From positions 1-64,000 of the forward strand of contig JAIYDL010000019.1 in NCBI GenBank assembly GCA_027487515.1: a DNA stretch of 64,000 nt, in the 5' to 3' direction. Every line of letters begins with the position of its first letter. The first letter of the stretch is position 1. The stretch comes from Pseudomonadota bacterium. GTDB lineage: Bacteria; Bdellovibrionota; Bacteriovoracia; Bacteriovoracales; Bacteriovoracaceae. The position numbers were made by a program, and so were the translations under genes. Shown piece by piece: positions 33,304 through 41,702 of this stretch. Under the pieces are notes generated by a model, which was given only the letters and a program-made list of their open reading frames with translations, was not told the origin of the DNA and did no database searches.

Positions 33304-35280
33304 CTAACGCAAACTTGCAAGGCCCGCCAGATCTGAAAGCTTGATCGGCTTCGCGAGGTAATCGGTCATGCCGACCGCGAGGCAGCGCTCTCGATCTCCG
33401 GCCACGGCATGAGCGGTCATGGCGACGATGGGGATGTTCTTCCAGGGAGCAGAGGAGTTGCGGATTCTCGTCGTGGTTTCAAACCCATCCATCAGGGGCA
33501 TCTGACAATCCATCAAGACAAGCTCAAAGGCACCGCTTTCCAGCGCGGCGAGGGCCTCATGGCCAGTGCCCGCGAGTTTGGCGGAGTGGCCAAGTTTTTC
33601 GAGCATCCGCTGAGCGATGAGTTGATTGACGGCATTGTCTTCGACGACTAGCACCTGCTTGCGCTGGACCTTGGCATGGATTTCCTGAGGAAGATCCTTC
33701 TCCGGGGGAATGACTTCCGTGAGGGGGAGTTCAAACCAAAACGATGCCCCTCCGCCGGGAGCGGGCGTGAAGCCGATCTCTCCTCCCATGAGCGTCACGA
33801 GCTCGCGGCAGATCGAGAGCCCGAGCCCTGTTCCACCCACTTCGCGGGTGGCCGACGGATCGAGCTGACGGAAGGGAGTGAAGAGGAGGTGGGTGAATTC
33901 TTCGGGGATCCCCGGGCCCGTGTCCGTGATCGTAAATCGAACCGCTCCTGATCTCCCGGAGGCCTGGACTGTGATACTCCCGTGCGGAGTGAACTTGATC
34001 GCGTTGTTCAGCAGATTCAAGAAGATCTGCTTGATCCGGATCGGATCCCCATTTAGGTAGAGCGGGAGATCCTCAGCGTAGTGCTGATGGATGCTCAGAT
34101 TCTTTTTCTCCGCCGAGATCCGGAAGATCCCGCAGACTTCGCTCACGAGGCACCGGAGCTTAAAGGGCAGCGGTTGGATGGTGAGCTTCCTCTCCTCGAG
34201 CTTCGTGAAGTCGAGGATGTCGTTGACGATGGTGATGAGGTTCTCGCTCGACTGATTCAGGATGAGGGCGTACTCCCGCTGATCCTGCGTGAGCTCGGTT
34301 CCGAGGAGGAGGTTCGTCATGCCGACGACGCCGTTTAAGGGAGTCCGGAGTTCGTGAGACATGTTGGCCAAGAAGAGCGACTTCGCCTGGGCCGCTTCTC
34401 GCGCCTTTTGCTCCGAGAGCCGCAGGGCCGCTTCGGTCCGTTTCTTGGCCGAGATGTCTCTCGACGTGGTCACCCGGATCGGTTCGCCGTTGATGAAGAG
34501 AGTCTTCCCGACCGCTTCGACGTCGACCACTTCTCCCGATTTCTTCACCGCCCGGGCCTCGTAGATCCCATCGTGGGCCTGGGTGATTCTCTCGAGGGCA
34601 TCAGGCCGCGCCTCCGGGGGGAGGAGGACGAGTGCGTTCAACCCTCGGATCTCCTGAGGCCCGTAGCCGTAGAGGTCACAGAAGGCGGCGTTGGCCTCGA
34701 TCCCAATCCCATCCTTAGAGATCAGGATCGCATCGGAGGCGTTTTCAAACAGAGTTCGAAACTTCCGCTCGGAGACGGTGAGAAGATCTCGCACTTCGGT
34801 TTGCCCGATGGAGCTTTCGAGAACTCCGGCGATGAGCCGAAGGAGACCGATCTCCCGGTCATTAAAGTGCTCTGTCCGCTTGGAAATGACCTTCAAGACT
34901 CCGATGGTCGTCTCGTGGCCTGCAAGAGGTATGCAAATGACTGAACCGACGCCGGGAGTCTTCAGGACTTCAAGATCTAGTCGCGAGTCATTCTTGGCAT
35001 CTGGAGAATGGAGGACCTCCCGGCCTAGGATCGCCTGACCTGCGAAACAGCAGGCCAACTCGAGTCTGTCTCCAGGCCTATCGACGAGGCTTCCGGACTG
35101 CGCCCGAAAGACAACCTCCGTCTCTTCTCGGAGTCCAACCACAGCACCATCCGCCCCTGTGAGAAGGAGGATCCGGGAGCAGATCTCTTGCATCAGCTCG
35201 ATCTGCGGGCCTCGGAACTGCGCCACCTCTTGCTGAAGCTCAACGATCTGGGCGAGGTCATCGATCGAAAGTCTTTTCAT
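33304..35280 (-). CDS. Hybrid sensor histidine kinase (GAF-PAS-HisKA-HATPase-REC)
   Basis: About 658 aa from the Met before KRLSIDD (a start 13 codons upstream is possible). No membrane segment, so it is a soluble sensor. The order is GAF (about 30-160), PAS (about 175-275), HisKA with MSHELRTPLNG (phospho-His near 309), HATPase (GTGLGLSICREL), and a C-terminal receiver (VLVVEDNAVNQL..., phospho-Asp in MDCQMPLMDG). The ligand sensed by GAF/PAS is unknown. A divergent Hpt gene next door likely receives the phosphoryl group. Confidence 0.92.
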   Translation of the reverse strand: MKRLSIDDLAQIVELQQEVAQFRGPQIELMQEICSRILLLTGADGAVVGLREETEVVFRAQSGSLVDRPGDRLELACCFAGQAILGREVLHSPDAKNDSRLDLEVLKTPGVGSVICIPLAGHETTIGVLKVISKRTEHFNDREIGLLRLIAGVLESSIGQTEVRDLLTVSERKFRTLFENASDAILISKDGIGIEANAAFCDLYGYGPQEIRGLNALVLLPPEARPDALERITQAHDGIYEARAVKKSGEVVDVEAVGKTLFINGEPIRVTTSRDISAKKRTEAALRLSEQKAREAAQAKSLFLANMSHELRTPLNGVVGMTNLLLGTELTQDQREYALILNQSSENLITIVNDILDFTKLEERKLTIQPLPFKLRCLVSEVCGIFRISAEKKNLSIHQHYAEDLPLYLNGDPIRIKQIFLNLLNNAIKFTPHGSITVQASGRSGAVRFTITDTGPGIPEEFTHLLFTPFRQLDPSATREVGGTGLGLSICRELVTLMGGEIGFTPAPGGGASFWFELPLTEVIPPEKDLPQEIHAKVQRKQVLVVEDNAVNQLIAQRMLEKLGHSAKLAGTGHEALAALESGAFELVLMDCQMPLMDGFETTTRIRNSSAPWKNIPIVAMTAHAVAGDRERCLAVGMTDYLAKPIKLSDLAGLASLR

Positions 35281-35324
35281 GTCTTGCGTAATCCGATGAG
35301 AGGATGCTAATTTTTTCATTCTAT

Positions 35325-35675
35325 ATGAAGAACCTTTCCTTGCGCACCACTAAAGTGTCCGAACTTCGAGAACTTGATCAGGACGGTGGCGTTCTGAATG
35401 AAATCGTCCAGCTCTTCTTCACGACCACCGAAGCGAAGTGTAAGGAATTAGATGTTGCCCTCTTAGGCCAGGACTTTGAGCACGTCCGTGCCATTGCCCA
35501 TGAACTCCGCTCAAGCTGTGGCAACTTGGGAGGCGACGTCATGGCAGACCTCGCACGACAACTCGAAGACCTACCCCAGCTTCCAGGGGTAGGTCATGAG
35601 AATCTCGTGAAGCAGTTGGCGCAGGAGTTTCTGGTGGTCAAAGACTTACTGACCTTGGAACTCGCCAAGACCTAG
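35325..35675 (+). CDS. Histidine phosphotransfer (Hpt) domain protein
   Basis: 116 aa from the ATG at 35325 (an ATG at 35304 adds seven residues and would overlap the histidine kinase's longer start). A four-helix Hpt bundle: the phospho-His lies in AIAHELRSSCGNLG, followed by helices ending in LELAKT. It is the natural next relay step for the divergent hybrid kinase. No response regulator with an output domain is nearby. Confidence 0.88.
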   Translation: MKNLSLRTTKVSELRELDQDGGVLNEIVQLFFTTTEAKCKELDVALLGQDFEHVRAIAHELRSSCGNLGGDVMADLARQLEDLPQLPGVGHENLVKQLAQEFLVVKDLLTLELAKT

Positions 35676-35696
35676 TTCTCATTTTCTCCCACTCGT

Positions 35697-36626
35697 TCAT
35701 CTCCTTGGCGTTTGACCTGCGCTGCCATCGGAGACTGGACCCTGACCGTCGTCGGATTCGTTCGAACCTGTCGTGTCTGATGAATCCTCCGTCGGAGTTC
35801 CCTCGCCGCCGGTTGTGTCGTCAGGCACAGGCCGATCCTGCCCTGGTTCTACGTCCGCAATCGGGCCCGGGATTTCGTCTTCGGCATAGGGTTTTCCTGG
35901 ACCCTGGGTGACTTCCTCGAAGACGCCACAGGCGATCGGTAACGTTTGGAAGGCCTTGAAGCGTCCCACAGTAGCCACGGTTTCGGGGAACTCCAAAGTC
36001 TCAACGACTCCTTGGATCAGCACCGTCCTTCCCACGAGATCAAGGCCCGTGCCTGAGTCAAGCTTGGTGACATTATCATTCGGATCGGAGTCCTCCTGCT
36101 GTAAGTCCTCGAGGAATCGCTTGAAGTCACTGATGCGTTCATAGTGATAGTATCCAGAGAGGTCCCCCAGTGGGAAAAAGCGCTGTCCCGCGCTCTGCGA
36201 ACTGAGGTCAGCGTCCAGGGGGATGAGCACAGCTCCCAGCACGGCCTGGGCCTCGAGGATGTCGATGAAGCCGTCGCCGTTGGCGTCATCGCTAGCCGTC
36301 GGACATCTTCCACCGGTGTACACGTGCTGGGGGTGCCATGCCTGAACTCCTCCAGCGAAGAGCCGAACGTACGCGAAAATCTGATCTCCCTGCCGGGAGA
36401 ACGTGGCGGATCCTGGGATGGTGCCGTTCACCTGGGGATTGAGGGTGGTGAACAGGGCCCGGTACTGGCCTCGAATGTTCGACCCGTCGGCCGGCACGGA
36501 TCCCTCGACTTGTACCGCGGGACCAGCTCGGGAAGATTCGGACTTCGAAGAATCACCTCCGCTGCAGCTCACGGCACTGGCGAGGATGGAGAGGCTGAAT
36601 GTCAGGTGCTTGAATGTGTGTTTCAT
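35697..36626 (-). CDS. Lipoprotein with EF-hand-like loop
   Basis: 309 aa with a lipobox (SAVSC, Cys near 21). A Ser/Asp-rich linker follows, then a beta-rich part with a Ca-binding-like loop DANGDGFIDILEA, and a C-terminal low-complexity tail rich in Asp, Gly, Thr, Pro and Ser (last 70 residues). The middle resembles the general plan of CHRD-like domains, but not enough to name it. It probably coats the cell surface. Confidence 0.7.
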   Translation of the reverse strand: MKHTFKHLTFSLSILASAVSCSGGDSSKSESSRAGPAVQVEGSVPADGSNIRGQYRALFTTLNPQVNGTIPGSATFSRQGDQIFAYVRLFAGGVQAWHPQHVYTGGRCPTASDDANGDGFIDILEAQAVLGAVLIPLDADLSSQSAGQRFFPLGDLSGYYHYERISDFKRFLEDLQQEDSDPNDNVTKLDSGTGLDLVGRTVLIQGVVETLEFPETVATVGRFKAFQTLPIACGVFEEVTQGPGKPYAEDEIPGPIADVEPGQDRPVPDDTTGGEGTPTEDSSDTTGSNESDDGQGPVSDGSAGQTPRR

Positions 36627-36638
36627 ACATCGTGTCCT

Positions 36639-37481
36639 TTAAATTTGCTCATCGAACGCTTCGAGGTACGCCTGTGTTACTTCCGTCATGTTCCAGCTGG
36701 TCTTCTCGTAGCCCCAGGCCTCGTTCATCTGCAGATCGGCGGGCTGGTAGGTGTACATGTGCGTGCGCTGGAAATAGCACTCGCCGGTGTAGGGATGATC
36801 CGCGTAGTCCGAGAACTTCGTGATCACCGGGCACGGGGCATCGTTTCGCAAAAAGATATTGGCCCAGTCTTGAAACTTCTTTGGGCCCCGAGTGTATTTC
36901 ACGTCGAGGACCCGCTCGACGACCTTCCCGTTTTCCATGACGTGCACGTAGGGGGCGATGTGAAACCACCATTCGAAGTTATACCGGCGGATGTAGTTGC
37001 GAGAAAAATAGATCAGGAGTTTGTTCGAGCGAAGGCCGTGCTTGCGCCACCACTCATAGCCCCAGACCATGGCGCGGTTGAAGCACTGAGACTCTTTCGG
37101 ATTGTAGCGGGCCTCTCTCAAGTAGCGCTCGGCGAGCTCCGGAGACTCCACGGTCGTCGGGAGGTAGCTCTGAAGGGCCTCGAGCGGGTCGCCGGAGTCG
37201 GGGCGTCGCACGGGCGCCGGCGTCGGAACGAGCTTCGTGATGAGGCGCTGGGAGTTCAGACGGATCCGGTACCACCCGTTGCGGCGCTGGGATTCCATGA
37301 AGCGCGGATGCAGAATGGGGTGAGGCCCTCGGAGCTTGGCCACGTGCCCGTTCCCGAGGAACACGAGCACCTCATCCTGCGCTGAGTGCCCGGGGTCGAT
37401 GTCGTGGATCTGAGTGATGAACTCCGACCCCGCCAGAGCAGGGGTGCTCAGGATGAGAAGTAAGAGACCGAAAGCGCGCAT
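36639..37481 (-). CDS. Secreted protein-glutaminase-like protein
   Basis: 280 aa; signal peptide about residues 1-17 (...STPALAGS). The central part has SQCFNRAMVWGYEWW (Cys), EWWFHIAPYVHV (His) and ERVLDVKYTRGP (Asp), the Cys-His-Asp layout of protein-glutaminase (protein glutamine deamidase) domains. If active, it would convert protein glutamines to glutamates outside the cell. It lies 12 bases before the lipoprotein gene on the same strand, so they form a two-gene unit. Confidence 0.72.
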   Translation of the reverse strand: MRAFGLLLLILSTPALAGSEFITQIHDIDPGHSAQDEVLVFLGNGHVAKLRGPHPILHPRFMESQRRNGWYRIRLNSQRLITKLVPTPAPVRRPDSGDPLEALQSYLPTTVESPELAERYLREARYNPKESQCFNRAMVWGYEWWRKHGLRSNKLLIYFSRNYIRRYNFEWWFHIAPYVHVMENGKVVERVLDVKYTRGPKKFQDWANIFLRNDAPCPVITKFSDYADHPYTGECYFQRTHMYTYQPADLQMNEAWGYEKTSWNMTEVTQAYLEAFDEQI

Positions 37482-37708
37482 AGAACCCTCCGTTGTTTTC
37501 TACGTGACGAACCGTCGGGTCTATCATGGTGAAGATCACCTTTTCTTGTCTACTTAAGCTCTTCCTTAGGAATGCGCGCGGGAGAGCGTAAAGCGCGGGA
37601 CTGCGCGGCCTCTTGCGAGGCAGTTTCCCCAGGTTTGACGCCTCAACGACTGGACATCGCCTGCGAGTGTTCCTAAGATTAATGCTTAACACTGATAAAG
37701 AGAGACCC

Positions 37709-39055
37709 ATGTCAAAAGATCTTGTTCGCGGCTTGTCACTCGTCGACGCGGCTTCCATCGTCATCGGCAGCATCATCGGCACCGGTGTGTTCCTCAAGAC
37801 CTCAAGCATGTCGCTCTTGGTAGGAAGTCCGGGTACCGTTCTCCTGATCTGGGTGGTCGCGGGCCTTCTTTCTCTGGCCGGAGCACTGGCCTACTCTGAG
37901 CTCGGGAGTCTCATGCCCGACGCCGGCGGCGAGTACGTTTACCTCAAGCGAGGCTACGGAGACCTCTGGGCATTCCTGTACGGATGGATGCGATTCTGGA
38001 TCGGCTCTCCCGGATCCATCGCCGCCTACGCCGTGGGGGCGATGACCTTCCTGGGCGCCGCAGTTGATCTGGCGCCCGTAGGCGGGAAGGCCGGAGGAGC
38101 TGTGATTGTGATCATCGTCTTCTCATCGATAAATTGTTTAAGCATCGCCGTGGGCGGTCGGTTGAATTCGATCCTCACGGGGCTCAAGCTTCTCATGATC
38201 CTGGGCCTCTCCGCCGGAGTGTTTCTTTTCGGGAGCACGGGAAGTGCTGCCCACTTCTCTGAGACGGCTCCTGGGCAGACTGGGTTCGCGGGCTGGGCTG
38301 CCTTCGGGTCCGCGACCCTCGCCGCACTCTGGGCCTACGACGGTTGGAACAATCTCCCGATGGTTGCGGGAGAGATCAAGAACCCTCAGCGGAACATCCC
38401 TCTCGCCCTGGGCCTTGGGATGCTCGCCATCCTAGGGATCTACGGCCTGGCGAATGTGGCCTACTTCTATGCTCTTCCGTTTTCGGAGATCCTTTCCGCC
38501 AATTCCAATGTGAACCCCGATGCCCTCCCGGTCGCCACGAAAGCGGCCATGACGTTCCTGGGGGAGGCGGGGGTTTCGGTCCTCTCGGGGGCCTTCGTCT
38601 TCTCTGCTCTGGGTGCCATGAACGGCTCCATCATGACCGGGGCGAGAGTGCCCTATGCGATGGCACGAGATGGCCTCTTCTTTAAAAAGCTCGCCAACGT
38701 CAACGACGCCACTCTGGTGCCGGTCTCTTCTGTCGTGGTTCAGGGAGCGGTGGCGATGCTCCTGGCCCTTTCCGGAACCTTCGACCAGCTCACCAATTAC
38801 GTTGTTTTCTCCTCTTGGATTTTCTACGCCATGGTCACTGGAGTCGTATTTGTCCTCCGGAAGCGCATGCCTGATACGCCAAGGCCTTACAAGGCCCTGG
38901 GCTACCCCGTGATCCCCGCACTCTTTATATTTCTGGCCGTGCTCCTCCTTGTGAATACGCTCATTGAGAGCCCTCAGGAGTCAAGCATTGGGCTTCTCTT
39001 TATTCTGGCCGGGATCCCTGTGTTCTTTGTTTTTAAGAAGTTTAACCGTCGTTGA
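37709..39055 (+). CDS. APC-family amino acid permease
   Basis: 448 aa; the ATG at 37709 is preceded by GAGAGACCC. Twelve membrane segments. The start RGLSLVDAASIVIGSIIGTGVFLKT is the APC substrate and Na-binding signature; ALAYSELGSLMPDAGGEYVYLKRGYG and LWAYDGWNNLPMVAGEIKNPQRNIP are also typical of the LAT/YfnA-type branch. It should import amino acids by exchange or proton symport. Substrate cannot be told. Confidence 0.92.
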   Translation: MSKDLVRGLSLVDAASIVIGSIIGTGVFLKTSSMSLLVGSPGTVLLIWVVAGLLSLAGALAYSELGSLMPDAGGEYVYLKRGYGDLWAFLYGWMRFWIGSPGSIAAYAVGAMTFLGAAVDLAPVGGKAGGAVIVIIVFSSINCLSIAVGGRLNSILTGLKLLMILGLSAGVFLFGSTGSAAHFSETAPGQTGFAGWAAFGSATLAALWAYDGWNNLPMVAGEIKNPQRNIPLALGLGMLAILGIYGLANVAYFYALPFSEILSANSNVNPDALPVATKAAMTFLGEAGVSVLSGAFVFSALGAMNGSIMTGARVPYAMARDGLFFKKLANVNDATLVPVSSVVVQGAVAMLLALSGTFDQLTNYVVFSSWIFYAMVTGVVFVLRKRMPDTPRPYKALGYPVIPALFIFLAVLLLVNTLIESPQESSIGLLFILAGIPVFFVFKKFNRR

Positions 39056-39172
39056 CCGCGGTCCTAGGTGGCGAGAATGACGCGCCTTCGGTCCTAGGAG
39101 CAGCGCGCGTGACGCGGCTAGATTTCTGAGTCATTCTTTAGTAGAACGATCTTCGAATTTCAGGAGGTTTAC

Positions 39173-39679
39173 ATGAAAACATTGGTGACTGCTTTCTTCA
39201 TTCTTGTCTCGACCCTGGCCCAAGGCAAAGTGGTCCGCATGGCCGTCATTACCTCCGAGTTTGATAAGAACTACAGCGAATACTTTCTTGAAACTGACGA
39301 CCGGACCAATGAACTCTTGACCGTTCGTTACGTCACCACGATGCCTAACGGTGGGATCTTCGAAGATGTGAGCCTGAGCGCCCAACAGATCATCTCCCAG
39401 GGGGCCGTGTTGGTCGAGCGCAACGGCTACCAGGTCGTTCGGCTCGAGCTTGAGAACTTCGATGTCCTCAAAGGCGGCACGTTTAAACTGAATCACCTCT
39501 ACAATGGCATCACCGGCTCTCGCCAAGTGAAGCGGCTGGTACTGAATCTGGTGGGGGATGAGTTTCATCTTTTCGACAACGGCAAGCGCTGCAACCGCAT
39601 GTACCTCGAGGCCAATGACCACCGTGTTTTTGGCTTCGTCGGAGTCCGCTCGATCAAAACCTCTTACGCTCAAGAGTAA
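39173..39679 (+). CDS. Secreted hypothetical protein
   Basis: 168 aa, CAGGAGGT before the ATG. Signal peptide about residues 1-18 (...TLAQGKV). Mature part is beta-rich with one Cys (GKRCNRMY). Family unknown. Between the permease and this gene (39056-39172) two copies of CGGTCCTAGG lie about 30 bases apart in direct orientation. Confidence 0.72.
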   Translation: MKTLVTAFFILVSTLAQGKVVRMAVITSEFDKNYSEYFLETDDRTNELLTVRYVTTMPNGGIFEDVSLSAQQIISQGAVLVERNGYQVVRLELENFDVLKGGTFKLNHLYNGITGSRQVKRLVLNLVGDEFHLFDNGKRCNRMYLEANDHRVFGFVGVRSIKTSYAQE

Positions 39680-39725
39680 ACGTGGGTGCCTCTGCACTGG
39701 GTATGAACTAGAGTTGATGCTTGAC

Positions 39726-39842
39726 CTAGCGGCCCATGTAGGATGAGAGAAACTGGATGTGAACCGCAAGGATCACGATCGCCAGCATGATGACCCGGTA
39801 AAGCCAACCGGGGTTTGAGAACTTATTCAGTACCTTTTCCAT
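39726..39842 (-). CDS. Possible 38-residue membrane protein
   Basis: A 39-codon frame with one clear hydrophobic helix (about residues 13-34, WLYRVIMLAIVILAVHIQFL) and a basic start, typical of single-pass small membrane proteins. It lies 58 bases downstream of cfa on the same strand. The ribosome site is poor, so translation is uncertain. Confidence 0.45.
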   Translation of the reverse strand: MEKVLNKFSNPGWLYRVIMLAIVILAVHIQFLSSYMGR

Positions 39843-39900
39843 GAGGCGTACATACGTGATATTGCGATCAATTACAAGATCAAAAGTAATATCTACACAA

Positions 39901-41181
39901 CTAGCTTAGGTAACTCTTGGCCCGATGACCGGGTTTACTGAAAACGAGCTGAGACAGGCCGATCGCTCGCTCTCGGAATCCGCCTTCGCAGTAGGCAAAG
40001 TAGAACTGCCAAAGGCGGTGCAGGAAGTCTGGGTAGCCGAGCTTGGTGACCTCGTGTTCATTTTTCCTGAGGCGGATTGACCACTGGCGGAGGGTCTCTG
40101 CGTAGTCTTCCGAGAAGTCCTCTTGGTGAATCAGAGCGAGGTCTGTCTGAGTCGCCACAGCGTTCATCATGGCGTGCATCGACGGGATCCCGCAGCCCGG
40201 GAAAATGTGGCGCTGGATGAAGTCCACGGACTTGCGCGCAGCCTCGTAGTTCTGGTCCCGGATGGTGATCGCTTGAAGGACGACCAGGCCGTCGGGCTTC
40301 ACCAGAGACGAGCACTTCTCAAAGTAGGTTTCAAGGTGATCAAGGCCCACCGCTTCGATCATCTCCACACTCACGAGGGCATCGTAAACGCCGGTGAGCT
40401 TTCGGTAGTCTTCGAAGAGCACGGTCACGCGCTCCTCGAGGCCCAGGGCCTTAACTTGAGCGGTGGCGTAATCAAACTGCTCCTGAGAGATCGTCGTGGT
40501 CGTGACCCGACAGCCGTAGGTCTTGGCGGCAAAAATGGCGAGGGTTCCCCAGCCCGTGCCGATCTCGATCAGGTGATCCGTGGGCTTCAGTCGCAGCTTG
40601 GAGACCACCGTGGACACTTTGTTTAAGGATGCGTCGAACAGGGTAGAATCCTTGTGGGGGAAAATGCCCGAGGAATACATCATCGACTCATCGAGGAAGA
40701 GCTTGAAGAAGTCGTTTCCGATGTCGTAGTGGGAACGGATGTTCTCCCGTGCACCCTCGACCGTGTTCCGGTGGAGGCCATGAAAGTATTTTTGGATGGG
40801 CTGGAGGAGGCTTCCGATCCCGTTGTCGATTCCCTGGAGGACATCCCGGTTCAGGACGAAAAGCCGTACGAGGTCCGGGAGCTGATCTGAATCCCAGTCT
40901 CCGTCAACGTAGCTCTCAGCGTTTCCGATGCTGCCGCCGAGGAGTGTGCGAGAGTAGAAGCGGGAGTTGTAGATGATGATCCGCACTCTGATCGCTGCGG
41001 TTTCGTCGCCGAAGATCTCTGGGGTGAGAGCGGTCCCGCTCCGGTCCTCGAGCTCGAGGCGGCCGTGGCGGAGCTCGCGGAATTTCTTCAAAAGAATCGA
41101 GCGGCAGAAATTGTCGACGACCGGGAACTTAGCAACGAGCTTACTGAGCGAGCGGTCTTTCGGTAGGGGGTGGGTTCTCAT
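39901..41181 (-). CDS. cfa: Cyclopropane-fatty-acyl-phospholipid synthase
   Basis: 426 aa. SAM-binding motif LIEIGTGWGTLAIFAA, with NIRSHYDIGNDFFKLFLDESMMYSSG, SVEMIEAVGLDHLETYF and IFPGCGIPS, all hallmarks of Cfa. It methylates cis double bonds of membrane lipids in stationary or acid stress. GAGGAG precedes the ATG. Length is slightly above the E. coli enzyme. Confidence 0.93.
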   Translation of the reverse strand: MRTHPLPKDRSLSKLVAKFPVVDNFCRSILLKKFRELRHGRLELEDRSGTALTPEIFGDETAAIRVRIIIYNSRFYSRTLLGGSIGNAESYVDGDWDSDQLPDLVRLFVLNRDVLQGIDNGIGSLLQPIQKYFHGLHRNTVEGARENIRSHYDIGNDFFKLFLDESMMYSSGIFPHKDSTLFDASLNKVSTVVSKLRLKPTDHLIEIGTGWGTLAIFAAKTYGCRVTTTTISQEQFDYATAQVKALGLEERVTVLFEDYRKLTGVYDALVSVEMIEAVGLDHLETYFEKCSSLVKPDGLVVLQAITIRDQNYEAARKSVDFIQRHIFPGCGIPSMHAMMNAVATQTDLALIHQEDFSEDYAETLRQWSIRLRKNEHEVTKLGYPDFLHRLWQFYFAYCEGGFRERAIGLSQLVFSKPGHRAKSYLS

Positions 41182-41702
41182 GGCGAACTCCTCTGGAAAA
41201 TTAGCATGTTTCGATTCTGCCGCGTCGGAGGAGGAAACGCATTTGAAAAAGTTTCGACAGCGTCAGTGCCTGGCCTCTATGAGAAACGAAACAGGGTGCG
41301 GGTCCCAGCTAAGTTTTTTTCGCATCAAACCACACTGGGAGAAACTCAGCCTATATTTTTTTAAGATCAGAGGAGTAATTTCTTTCTTTTGGCAATTTGG
41401 ACACCTGAAAGAATAGACAAAATGCCGATGCAGGTTAGATAAGAGTTGAACACTGAAAAAATCTTTTGTTTTTGTGAAGAATTTGACTGCAACGCGCTTA
41501 AATAAGAGAAATCGAATTTAAACTTTCTTAAACGTTCTTCTGAGATCTTGCGGTTGCCTTGAAATTCTCGGTGCTCGTTCTTGATTTGTTATTTACACCA
41601 CTTTTACACCGATTTTACATCTGGTGATCTTTTCCCCCCTCTATAAAAAAAAATCTCATCCGTAAGATGACTTTGAGTTTCTGATTTTTACGGAGAATGT
41701 TC
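41182..41702. promoter_or_regulatory. 521-base control region upstream of the PYP/chemosensory operon
   Basis: A long AT-rich divergent gap between cfa and the light/chemosensory operon. Near the operon, three TTTACA boxes start at 41592, 41603 and 41614, exactly 11 bases apart, so on one face of the helix; a possible TATAAA -10 element lies at 41642. Such phasing suggests an activator or repeated regulator binding. A weak hairpin (CTGGG / CTCAG) plus T-run at 41335-41362 looks like a terminator of an unseen short transcript. No convincing gene was found inside. Confidence 0.5.

Noticed and set aside
36144..37385. Open frame antisense to the lipoprotein and glutaminase-like genes (about 413 codons)
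   Set aside because: It spans two real genes on the other strand that have proper signal peptides; no family features.
39060..39105. Attachment site from the repeated CGGTCCTAGG
   Set aside because: Two short copies only, with no integrase or mobile-element gene anywhere in the window.
40973..41416. Gene in the region upstream of the light operon
   Set aside because: Half of it is antisense to cfa and the rest is low-quality AT-rich sequence without a ribosome site.
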